Assembly (NCBI GenBank): GCA_942486035.1
Contig: CALNXK010000030.1
Span: 3,367,501-3,431,500 of the forward strand
DNA: 64,000 bases
Source of the DNA: Porites lobata
Lineage: Eukaryota; Cnidaria; Anthozoa; Scleractinia; Poritidae
Reading direction: 5' to 3'
Under the pieces are notes generated by a model that was given only the letters and a program-made list of their open reading frames with translations, had not been told where the DNA came from and did not search any database. The translations under genes were made by a program, and so were the position numbers. Position 1 is the first letter of the stretch; each line of letters starts with the position of its first letter. Of this stretch, positions 21,492 through 33,400 are shown one piece after another.

Positions 21492-24400
21492 CTAGTAGAA
21501 GTCGGGCTGTCGTTTCTGCTCTGAAGTGTCAAATTCAGAAAGCGCTTGTATGGGTGACTCCTGCCTGACTTTCTCTGCCCTCTGTAGTTGTGGAACGCGG
21601 TCGTCTTTCTCCAGATTAACCAGCGGTTTCTTTTCCGGCGCACGCATGCGCCACGTGATACTAGACGTCTGCAATGGAAAAAGAGAAAAGCATTGCTTCA
21701 AGAATCGCATACAATTGACATATTTAGCATCCAGTCGAGGCCCATTACTGCTCTGTATCAACCTCGACTTCATTACTCGGATAGCCTGCGTAGCAAGCGT
21801 TTCCAATCGAGTTATTGCGCGAAAGTTAGAGCGGGAGCCAAAAAAAGAAACCCCGTCATTCCTTTTTTTCTGCTCTCGTACCAACTTTTGTCGACGGAAA
21901 CGCTTGCTACGCAGGCTATTACTCGGATAGTAGCCTGTGTATCTGGACATAGTTATTAGAGGAGACTGGTTATGAAGGGCGGCAAACATCAAATACAAAA
22001 ACAACAGTGCTGCAGTTTATGTTGGAAGCTCCCTTGTTTTCTGTTGGCAAATAGATCTCTTTAGCTTGAATTTTTTGTTTTCCCAATAGAGGTCCCAGGG
22101 GAACTTGACCCTTTGTCTTTTCATAAATCATGCGTAGATATGGACGTGAATAAGACAAAATCTGAAAGAAACAGTTCCCTTGAGTGTTGTCACACGACCT
22201 GTATTAGGAAAACAAAACATACAAGCTAAAGAGGTCTATTGTAAAGGAATAAATTAATGGGACGTTTTTGTTGGTCAATAAGATCAAAATGTTAGGAATG
22301 CCATAGAACGCACCGTCAGGTCCACAAATCATATAACAGAGGGGTCTGACGGGTTTCATAACCATTCTATTCTATTACCTATGATCTGGAGGGATTAGTG
22401 GGTGAGTGCTGTAGTTAAGTTTTTTGATGATGGTGGAGCCGCGAGAAGAGCACCACGGAAATGACAATCCCGCCAGCTCCGAAGGCTACCGAGGAAGTAA
22501 ATACGGTCCACTCCTAAGTCGGATTTAGTTTCGTCTGTGGCGCAGGCTACAGAAAAGTCGAAAACTTGAAGGACCGCGAAAAAGAATGAGCGAAAACTAG
22601 AGCGAAGCGTGAGCTGATAGGAGTGAAAAGTTGGCGAACGAGACTAAAAATATATTCCCAGTTTGGGCGTTACTCTTAATACGAGAAAACAGAGGTGTGA
22701 ATAGTCTTGGGTGTCAAGGTTTATATACATGTACACAGTAACAATTTACCCTACAGTAACAGCTTACCCTAGCTTCTCCAGACTTGTGCTGCAGAAAGAT
22801 GAAAATAAACAAAGTAAAGTCAGACCAAGGCTTCTTAATACAATTGGTTGCAAGTATATTATAACACAACGGTAAGACCATATATTTTCCACCATAATAA
22901 CAACCTGGGCCGGGTTGTTCAAAGCTGCGTTAAGATAACCCGGGTTAGTGCGAAATTTGAATTCAGATATGAAAGGTTAAAAAGTAAATTCAGTTTAATT
23001 CTTTCTGGCAAGAAGTTGATGATTGGATTCCCTTAAAAATAACACAGAAAATTTTCCGAGAAAATAAGGAGGCAGAGACAGAGATAGAGATAGACTGAAA
23101 TGAACAGTTTGCTGTACCTTTGTGTTAGCTACATAGGATGCTTTGACAGTTAAGATAACAGCATTCATAAGATTCTTGGCAGCTGTGATCAGAGATGTGG
23201 CACTATCCAACTGCAAGAAAAGTATATAATTATCATTACGATAACGTGAGAGTCAAAGAATGGTTTCATTAAACTTAGTGCATAGCATTTAAGCTTCAAA
23301 GTTAACATAAACCGCCCCAAAACCACTCCTAACACAATGCAGCCCTAAAAGTACTTTTCGATGGAAAAATTCTTAACGAATGATCCTCGCGTACTGTGCA
23401 TGCAGCATGCTGCAGGCGGCTAGTACATAGTTATTTTGCAAATTATTCCTGCGAGGAAGAAACGCGGGGCTGCTCATTGAAATAAACTTAAGAACCACTT
23501 ACCCCAGACACGACAAGTTCACCGCTAATCATCTGCACATCAGCTTTGACTCGCGCTGTGATAGTCAGCTGATGAGAGTAGAGTGCAATGCGCTGTATGT
23601 ATGCTAACAAGTCATTCTTGGAGCTTGAATCAGGACACTGATGAAAAGCAGAAATAATAAAAGTATTTTAGAGAGAATACATGAAGAATAGCAAGAGTCA
23701 ACATTTCTTCGTTAACCTTTTAACTCCTTGTTTGGCACTATCAACTGCAGGTTATGTTAAAGCAAATAAAATTGCTCAGTGCAGAGCTCACCCTTGATGC
23801 AATTTCTGACGCCTTTTGGTTCATCCTGGCTCCAGCCTTAGCAATCCTCTAAAATAACAAAAATGACAGCTATATAAGAGATAAATAATGGAAACTTCTA
23901 CCAAAGCTTTCTAATACAGCAACAACCAAACAAACTGTTTACTTTCTAAAGACTCAGGTTGTTCACCCATCAAGTTACTGGTCACAGTCCAGTCCTTTGG
24001 TTTAGTTTTGCCATTTACCAATCCTTAAGGACTTAAGTTTTGCGCAGAAATTACTAGTAAATAAAAAATCTGCTACCTGACAAACAAAAATAAACAATCG
24101 CCTTCTGAAAACAGCGATAAACTTCTAACAATGTTAGGCTAAACAGTCTCTAAAACCCCATTTGAATCCGTTCCAATATTCTTTAATTTTGCCCATCCGT
24201 GCTTTCTTTATATTTGCAGTGTCATTCAAACCTTTCATCAACTTTTGTAGCCGTAAAAAAGTGTTTTGCTCAATTTGGCGGCCAGCTCCTAGTGGATGAA
24301 TTTGACACACCTTTGATCGTCACTAAACGTAACATGGATAAGCGTATTACCTTGGCAGCGTCAATCACATCCATTGTTGTTTTCAAAGGCCCAGTTCCCC

Positions 24401-27400
24401 TAAGAATGAAATCGCAAATTCAGTTGAGAATGGCCATTTGAGGTCGCGCGAGAGACTGGGACAGTGTCGGGTCGAATTTAGACACAGGGCGCTTTCCATC
24501 CAACCAAAACTTTCCAAAATTTGGAAACGGCGGCAAATCGTACAGAAATTTCCCGGAAAAGTTTCCAGAAATTCCGGAAACTGTTGAATTTCCGAATTGG
24601 GAGGCATTCAACCGAAAATTCTAGATTTTCCGGGAGCAAAGTTGACTGGAAAGAAAACTTCCGGGAAAAAAAATTCGAAAATTTGGGTATACCTCGCGAG
24701 GTTGCCCTGTTTTTGGAATTTTTGAAAATGCCGTTGCATTCGCTCCTGGAAGTTGCCGAAAATTCAAACCCGACGTTTTGGTTGAATGGAAAGCGCCCCC
24801 AGCTTCTAGCGCAATCTCGTGATAGCCAATATAACAAAAGTTATGGCGTCCCTAAAAAAATCCCATAGTGCATTTCGACACAACACCGTCCCAGCTCAAA
24901 GTCCCAAATACCGTACGTTCTATCTAATTTATCACTAAAAGGATGTAAGGATCATGCAAGACCCATCCCACGACCTTTGTCTTTGCACATAACAGAGGAA
25001 AGTTAACGGGTAGTCCTCGAAAGAAATAACTTTTCACTTAATTGTTTTGATAATTCCTCATTCAAAGTTATATGCAGTATTAACATCTGTGGCGATTATT
25101 TTAATCAGACGCTTTTTAATCCGGAGGTAACCGTTCTCTCAGGCCTTAAAGGCGATCTGCCAAGAGAACTAAACTGAACGTTTGAAGGTTTAATAAATCG
25201 AATTTATCGTGTTGTCCTTACGGTAACTACGCTAGAAGTTTTCCTCGCGCCTATGCCCAACTATCAGTATTGGCAACTTTCTACGCAAGGAATGTTCACC
25301 GGTCTTTCCGACATTTGATTCCGCACGATAAATAAAGACCTACCGAGTGAAATCCGACATTTCCATCATCATCATACACATCTTCTTTGCAAGGATGATG
25401 ATATCGTTTCCGCTCTGGTCCCATTTGGTCAATTCCCTCTCCAGCTTTCTCTTCTCTAACTTCAGTCCTTCTGTCAGCTGCTCAATCTTGGCTTTTTCTT
25501 CTGCTGGTAGAGCTCTCATCAGTGACTGTAGAAAATATAGAACAGTTTGAAATTACGAGTAGCTTTCAAATAAGTTCCTAATTTGGTGGTTAATCTGCCA
25601 CTGGGTAGCAATTGGCTGAAAAAAATAAATCGTGGCACTTTCTCAACCAATCAGAAATGCAAGCATTTTCCTGCGCTTTCTACCAGCCATTGCGGTTTTG
25701 CTTTTACACGCACAAGTTGTTCTTGTCATGTAACACAGCTACAAAATAGAAAACATTCTTTCGGAACGAAGCGAGAAATCCCAAGATAGGTCAATCTTGC
25801 GCGGGTAGAATTTGCTTTACCTTGCCCGCTCATGGAGCCTGCTGTATGATCAAACAGAGTCATGAAAATGCTGATTGAAATTCATTCGCCATTCAAAACT
25901 GGGCAACACATGAAAGTTCCTTTTGCCCGACATCTTAGTAAAAAAGATTCTTATTGGCACTCTTTGAATCTAATGAATCACCCCATCGGAAGAAATGGTC
26001 TGACATTTACGCATATGAATGAGCCATTGAAGCGGGCTAATGCGCCAAGAAAGCGGCATAATAACAGAGAAAACGGGCGATTTTGGCACCGCAGAGTGAC
26101 TAAACTCATCGTATTTCGGTAGTTAAAAAGATGACTTCTTTAACAATTAATATAGAACCGATTCTTTAAGTTTAAGTTGTTCGCCATTTACAATTAACTG
26201 CTCTCACAATTACACTTGCAAAGTGTTTAGTTATGACAACTACAAAACATGAAGCATGCGGCCTGCGAGCAAGCTCTCGCGAGAAGTCACGCGAGAGCAG
26301 ACAGGTCTCTCGCGGCTTGTTTCGCTCGCAGGCTATGAAACATGTAGTATACACTCTACTGACAATTTACCACCATAATAATAAGTTAAACTATACCCGT
26401 GCACTTCTCTTGGACATGCTCTTGTCTTTGTCCCAGTCATCAGTGTCATCAAACTCTGACCGAGCTTCGTAATCTGATTGAGCCCCCTCCCATTCATAAT
26501 CTGATACCGGTTCATATTCGGATTCTGTCGCAGTCATTGCACCTAAAACCACGGAAAAAAGCAATGGCTCGAGAAACTCTCCGACAAGAGAGTGTCGGAG
26601 AGAGACAAGCTAGACATGTTACTGACAAATAATTGTTTCTAATTTTAAAAGGAAACGTGCTGGTGGTGAAGCTTTAAAAATTCAATAGCCAATCTTAAAC
26701 GCTGAAATGATTAATTAAAGTTCATCGATTCTCACTTTCCCGATGGTTACGTCACTATTAATTCGGTAACAAAATGCACTTGAAACGTTTTACCGCTAAA
26801 ACAACGGAAAGGGGACAAAAGAGCATAAATAAACAGTGTAGGACTGGAAAGCTAATTTTCATAACATTTAATTATCAAAATTTCGGCGGTCCATAGGTAC
26901 AAAGTGGGCAAAAGCTGACCGGTAAATTAAACTATGCCACATATTTCCGGCTCTGAGCTTTCCAAAGGCTGATTACGGGACCTATCTAAGTCGCAATGGT
27001 CACGAAGTCATTCTAGCTTACGTAGCCCTTTAAACAACACACTGTCGTCAATATCAAGACTGGTTAATAACTCACTTATTTCCGCCTCAGCTGATGGACT
27101 AGTTATCATCTCCTCGATAACAGCAGGTCCCTTGTATCGTGGTTGGCTGATTGTCTTGGCCCATTTAACTTGCTCAGGACCTGTGTAACCTACAAAGGCC
27201 CATGATCCATGGAAGCCCGGGTGGACGTTTCCTGATGCGCCTAAGTCATAAAGGGCCTCTTTGGCATTGTTCACTGATGTGCCTGATAAAGGAGACGTTT
27301 AGTGTCAGCTTGTCGTGATTTCTAAGAACACTATCTCAGCGACACAAGGCAGAACATACTTGTATACATTTATTGATAGCTTGCGAGCAAACTCGCGAGT

Positions 27401-30400
27401 CATGAGAGAGCCCGCGAGCGCTTTTTCCCCGCTTTCGCGCTCTCGTCTCCTTTCGCGTGCCTCTCACGCAAGACTTCTCGCGATGCCCCCAAATGGAGAG
27501 GTTGCTCGCAAGATAAATTATTGACAACAACAACAACAACAGTAAAAGCCAGGGCACAAGGTGTCTTAGGCCGATTGGCAATTAGTACGTAATTTGCCAA
27601 TCTTAAACAATTACGCTGTAAAACACATAGAGTTCCCAGAAAAAAAGCACAAGTAGCTTGTGTGGGCTCCCTGTGCCTAAACCAGTACCCACCAGTAGTC
27701 CCCTGAGTACCAATCAGCACTATCCTCTCCTGGGGAAGCTGTTGTAAGAACTTGGCCATTTTCACACCCTCCCCCTTGGTTGAATCTGCTGTGTCAAAGT
27801 TAGCGGCCATAATGAAATTTTTGTCGCTGTCCAGGACGACTATGTTGTGTCCTCGCATCATTGGAGATCTCTCGATGCCGTTCACTTTGATTGATGTTCG
27901 ACCTGTTGCTTTTGGATCATCTTCTCCTTCAGCAACTATATTAACTTTCACTAAACCTGTCAAGAATAGGTACGGTGTATAAGCAACAAGAAGCTTTAGT
28001 GTATATCATTTTTGTCAATATTCACCGGCACTTTCCATGCAACTTTCGCCGACGTTTCGCCAACGTCTTAAGTCATTTCGCTACTGCTTGATCAATGGGT
28101 TAAAGAACGAGGTATACAAGGTGGCAAGGCTGAAAGAACGACGTATATACATGAGTACGGTTCGTTTCGTTTCGTAAGCGAAACTACTTAAGAAGTTAGC
28201 AAACGGGGCGTTAGCGGAACGATCGGTCGCCGCAAAATTGAATGTTTAGTGTTCCAAGCGGTATAGAGTGTTTGGGATTTGACAAGAAAGCTCTTGCTCA
28301 ACCTAAGGGAAGATCATTCCATTCTTCTACTTTCATGGCAAGAAGAGTTCGCATGCCAAGGACTGGATTTGCCTGAGTGTTACAGGTGCAGGTATCTTCT
28401 TGGCTAGAACAACCTTGGGCGGGTTACAAGGGTTTCATCATGGCAGCCAAAGCAGTAAACAGCTTCAATTAATAATTTATATGTTCCTACTATCTACAGT
28501 ACCATCTGAATATCAATAGCCGTGGAGATTTCGTCACACTTTTCTGAAACTACCGCAGTTCGTGAAGATTGTGATTTAAGTTGACACTGAGCATGCTTCA
28601 TAACTTTTAAAAGAGCTTCATTATTACTGGGCTAGCGTCTTGCATTTCTGAAACTCCCTCCTCATTGAAAGACTCAAACGGTCATGAGGCATTCAATTTC
28701 TTTTCTCCGTTTTCTATTTTCCATCTTCAGGTATTCATCTCCCATTAAGAAAATTCACTGAGAGAAGAATAATCAGTCTTGAACTCGTTATAACGTTGAA
28801 CATTGAATGCAAGAAACACGTCTGATCTTCAGCAAAATCACTGAACTTTCGAATAATTTCCAAAACGCAGCTCAAGATTCGTACAGATTTTCGGATCTAA
28901 AATCATTCAAGACTTTTTCCAGACTCCTTCCAAAACAACAATTTCGTTTTCTCAAGGTTATCAATAGAGACCTTAAAAACGCAGGAACAAAGCTTTTTTC
29001 ATGATGCACTGCAAACGTACGGGCGGGATTGAATAAGATATGACCAAAATGAAAAAAATTCACTCATAGAGCATTTGTGGTACGTTGCGACGCAGGCAAG
29101 GAAAATTGCTGGGTAAGACAATTTCAAAACTTGTTCAAGAAATTATTCGACTCTGTACAAACCCTGGCAGCTGAAATACTACACCGATTCGATTGTTCTT
29201 CTAAAAGCAAACCTTTCTGAGCAGCAGGTGTTGGGATGAGCTGAGCAACAATCGCTGGTCCGTAGTATCGAGGCCGTATCTCTGCTTTAGTGTAAAATCT
29301 TGGAGTCGGACCAGTACAGCCTGAGAAGGCGAATGAGCCATGGTAACCTGGATCAAACGGTCCCTCAGCTCCCAAACGTTCCAACGCTGGAGCTGCTGCA
29401 GCGACATTGTTGCCTAAAACCAATGGACATCATAAGCATGAAAGAGTCTTTTTTATGGAGGGGGTGGGGGTGAGGTTGGGGTTTATAGGCACATAAACAT
29501 TGGGAGCACTTGCAGGGGTTCAGTGAAAAACAGCTGTTTTCTTGCATTTAATCAAAACCCCTGAAGTTAGTAGCTATAGCCTACATCCAAGACTTTCTCA
29601 AAAAATTTTCCGTAAGGGCCAGCGCGATCTTTAATTTCGCGTTTTGCGTCGCAATTGTAAAAAAATCGCGAAATGAAAGACGCGCGAATAAAAATCCATA
29701 GAACCCACAGTACAGAAAATTCAAATCCCAGAAAAAAAGATTATCAGGTAATAACTAAAACATATAAAGGATATGATTCTATCGACAAATACCCACACTA
29801 TTCACTGGGTTTACCATGGTATCTTCCATTCTTATCCTCCGTTGTGAAATAACGTAATTTGCAAAGATTTCACATATGGCGGAGTAGACAATCTTAAAAT
29901 TAGTATATATATATATAAAAAAAAGTTGCTCTAATGAGGCCTTAAACTGTTGTTTCTTTTAAGAAATAAAAATGAAATCCAAGCTTACGCCAGTCAACAG
30001 CTTTTTAGACGTTTTGAAAACTAAAACAAAGTTGATAACACTTGAGTTGCGAAAATTTCATATAGCCCTTTTTTCGTATTTGCCCTTTGAAATCGCGAAA
30101 ATACAACCCCGCAAATGTTAATTTCTCGCAAAAATCTCGAAATTACGTACCAATATGATAGACAAGTCCAGTGCTGAAACTTGCTTGTCTTGGACACCAG
30201 GCTATTTCATAATTTCTTACATCATGGTACATTGTAAGACTATCTCACCTTGCTCTTTGCCATTTACTCCTTGAGTGGCTACAAGAACAACATGATCTTC
30301 AGGCAACTGATCAAGGAACTGTCCCAATGCAGGACCTTCTCCAGCATTTGTGTTGAAATTTTTAACAGCACAGACATCACCACTGGGATCAAGAACTACA

Positions 30401-33400
30401 ACATTGTGCCCAACTTTTCTGGGGCAATGCTCTACACCATTCACTTTGATAGATGCCGTGCCCATACCCCCTTCATCTTCACCTCCTTCGGCTCGCACTT
30501 CAAATTGTACCTTACCTAAAATAATAATAAAAAAATGAATTACTTTTACAACTTTTGAAAACCATGAAAAGGAGGATATAAATAATTACAGTGGAACCCT
30601 GGGAACTCGAATTCTGAAGGGAAACTAAAAACAGTTATCGGGATCGTTTGAATATTCAATTTGCCATGTTAACAATTGATAGTTACTGATTTTTCAGCCC
30701 TTCAGTGCAAAGTTAACTAATTTCATCTGAAACAGTAACATGATTATGCCTTTTTTTTAATAAAACGTGATCCGTTCGTTGTACCAATTAAAATCAAATT
30801 GATGTATTTATAGTTTTAGTCTTTTTGCCGATCATATAGACTGTGAACAGGCTCTCTGTTTGGGGAAAACGTGAAAAAATCGCGAGGAGAGAGAAGGGAG
30901 AAGGCCCTTTTCCTTCCCTCTCCTGGCGATTTTTTCACCCCATCTGACACAAAACAGAGAGCCTGTTTAAAGGCTACCGATCATACAGCAAGAAGAGCTA
31001 AAGGGATGGCATCAAAGTGGAGGTGCAAGAAGCAGAATTCGAAGTATCTGGGTACATTTCAGTGAAACTTTTATCAAAAGAAATGAAATTTTACTTCGGG
31101 TAAGCGGGGAATTCGAGTTAACCGAGTAAAAATGACTGGAAAGTGGGGTGAAATCCAAGGGAAGCTGGACTTAGTTCGAGTTAGCGGAGAGTTCGGGTTA
31201 TCCGAGTTTGAGTTATCGGGGGTCTACTGTACTTCAAAACCTTTCAGGGATCATACTCTTACGAGCTTTTCAAATTCCAAGACCCTCAATGACTTTTTCC
31301 TTGAACGTTTGCAGTTTTTCATGACCTCAGGTTTAGCTGTCACTTGCAAAAATTTTCAAACTATTCTTATTCTAAAATTTCCTTTTTTAACCTAACTCAG
31401 TTCAACACACACAAACTCTGGTGTCCACCAAAACGCGTGCCGTTCGGGCTGTTTAATTACTCATCTCTTTATCACATTGTCCTTACTGTGACATCTGCAA
31501 TAACTTGTCTACTAAACATAATTTCCAGAACCAAAAATTTAATTCCATGACTTTCCAGACCTAGAAAATGAAATTCTTAAATTCTAAAGCTAAATCTAGG
31601 TTTTCTACAAATCCTGTGTGCATTGCATTTTTTTTCTCTAACACTTACCACTAGCCTTGAGTTGTTCATAAGCAGCTTGTTCTCGTGCGCGTGCCTGAGC
31701 TTCAGCAAAGAGTTCTGCAGCTGTGTCCTCCAGTTCATACTCTTCGCCCACTCCACCAGTTTCACGGCTCTGAAAGAAAATTTTCGAAAAGTGTTATGAA
31801 GAAAACCAACTAGAGTATGTGATTCCAGTGCGACTGGAATAATTATCGATTGATACTCCAGATAGATTCGTGCAGCCTCGAAAAGCCTTCGCTAATTGCG
31901 GGCACAAGCTTTGTAAGCTACATTTAATTTGAAATAAACTTGTTGTTGTTTGTTTATTCGTGACATAAGATTTCTCAATAATGTCAATAAAGTCCTTAGT
32001 GAATTTATTACAATAAATGAAACGATGTAACTGTATGCATTTTTATGTACTTAGCATAAGTAAGGAAGAGAAACACGCGATTCTGCAATAATAATTTAAT
32101 TTACAATAGGTACATTACAATTGGGATTTGACTGTACATGTCATTTATGTAAAAATTCTGCCTAATGTAAGGACAGAAGAAAAAAACTTAGGGTGTACAG
32201 TGGAACCCCGCTTTACGGACACCCATATAACATTATAATGGGAAGCTTCGTTTGTCCTGACCAAAAGCTTTTATTTTATTTTCTCTAAAATAACCCGCTT
32301 AATACGGACACCGGTTAATACGGAAATTTTCCTGTGTCCTGAGTCATAAAGTTCCATATATCATCAATCCTCCTTTACGGACACCGTTAATCTGCGCACT
32401 CAGTCTGTAACTGAATATCTTACCAATGAAAACCTAACAGAAATGGTGAATAGTCTTTCAAAGGTTCTAACTAATATCAGTCCACCTGGCTGAGTCGCAA
32501 TCTACAACCGTCAGCACAATGTTAAGTCAATGTAAAGAAGGGAACCTTTAAGTCTGTCCTGAACCCTTAGCTTTCTGTTAGAAAACACATAGAAACTTCC
32601 AACCCTACCCTTCCCATCCCAACTGAAAAGAACTGCTATCCCTTTGTTCCAATTGTCAATTTTCCATACAATCTATTTGTTTCAGTTAGGGAAGTCTCCT
32701 TTGATAACAGAAATAAGTGAAAGCAAGTGCCTCTTCCAAGATATCTAAGATGTCTATTAAATACTGATTATTTTTATCACTGCCATTATCTGTACTAGGC
32801 ATTACAAGATGTTTGCCATAATAGACATTTTAAAGTTTTCTTTTATTGTGGAAAATCAGAATATTTTGAGAAAATGAATTTACAAAAACTCCAATTCTTA
32901 TTGGAACATATTTTATGCTTAGAAACCCGGCGAACTAAGATTGCATCTACGTACTTAGATCGAACCTTATAACCACATAACTACAGGAAAAACAATATGT
33001 ACAGCAGGTTGTAAACAAATATGACAAAAAAGCACACTTACTTTCCCAGCTAAAACAGCTTTCCTTATATCTCTGATGCCTTCATACACCTAAAAGGACA
33101 TTTACAATGTACATATAATGTTTAGCGTACATGTACTTCAAATGCATGGGTGCTAATGCATGGGACGAAGGAGTTGGGTTATATTTACACAAAACATGAG
33201 TCAAGAGGTTAAGAAATTTTTACCCACCAGTTTAGAAGCATCAATAAACTGTGCTTCATCAACTTCTCCATGAGGATCTTTGGCGAGCGATGTCACTGAC
33301 CTCTCCACGTTCTGTGCAAAGTGAGGGATAACTGAAAAGAAGAAACATAATTATAAAACAGTCAGTCCCAAGATAAGGGAAGGTTCATAGACATGACTTC

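Noticed and set aside
21492..22004. Long overlapping ORFs upstream of the last alpha-catenin exon on both strands
   Set aside because: They run through a palindromic repeat (21781-21919). Only the stretch from 21668 to the stop matches alpha-catenin and has a splice acceptor.
24478..24868. Overlapping ORFs on both strands of up to 119 codons
   Set aside because: They lie in an inverted-repeat MITE, and the composition (GGAAA / TTTCC) explains the open frames.
27008..30515. The ILEI domains as an independent gene nested in an alpha-catenin intron
   Set aside because: No start codon, signal peptide or first exon was found on the minus strand between 30516 and 31648. Exon A starts with a phase-1 acceptor that matches the catenin exon upstream, and exon D has phase-1 donors matching the catenin exon downstream. 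Kept as the main alternative for RNA evidence to exclude.
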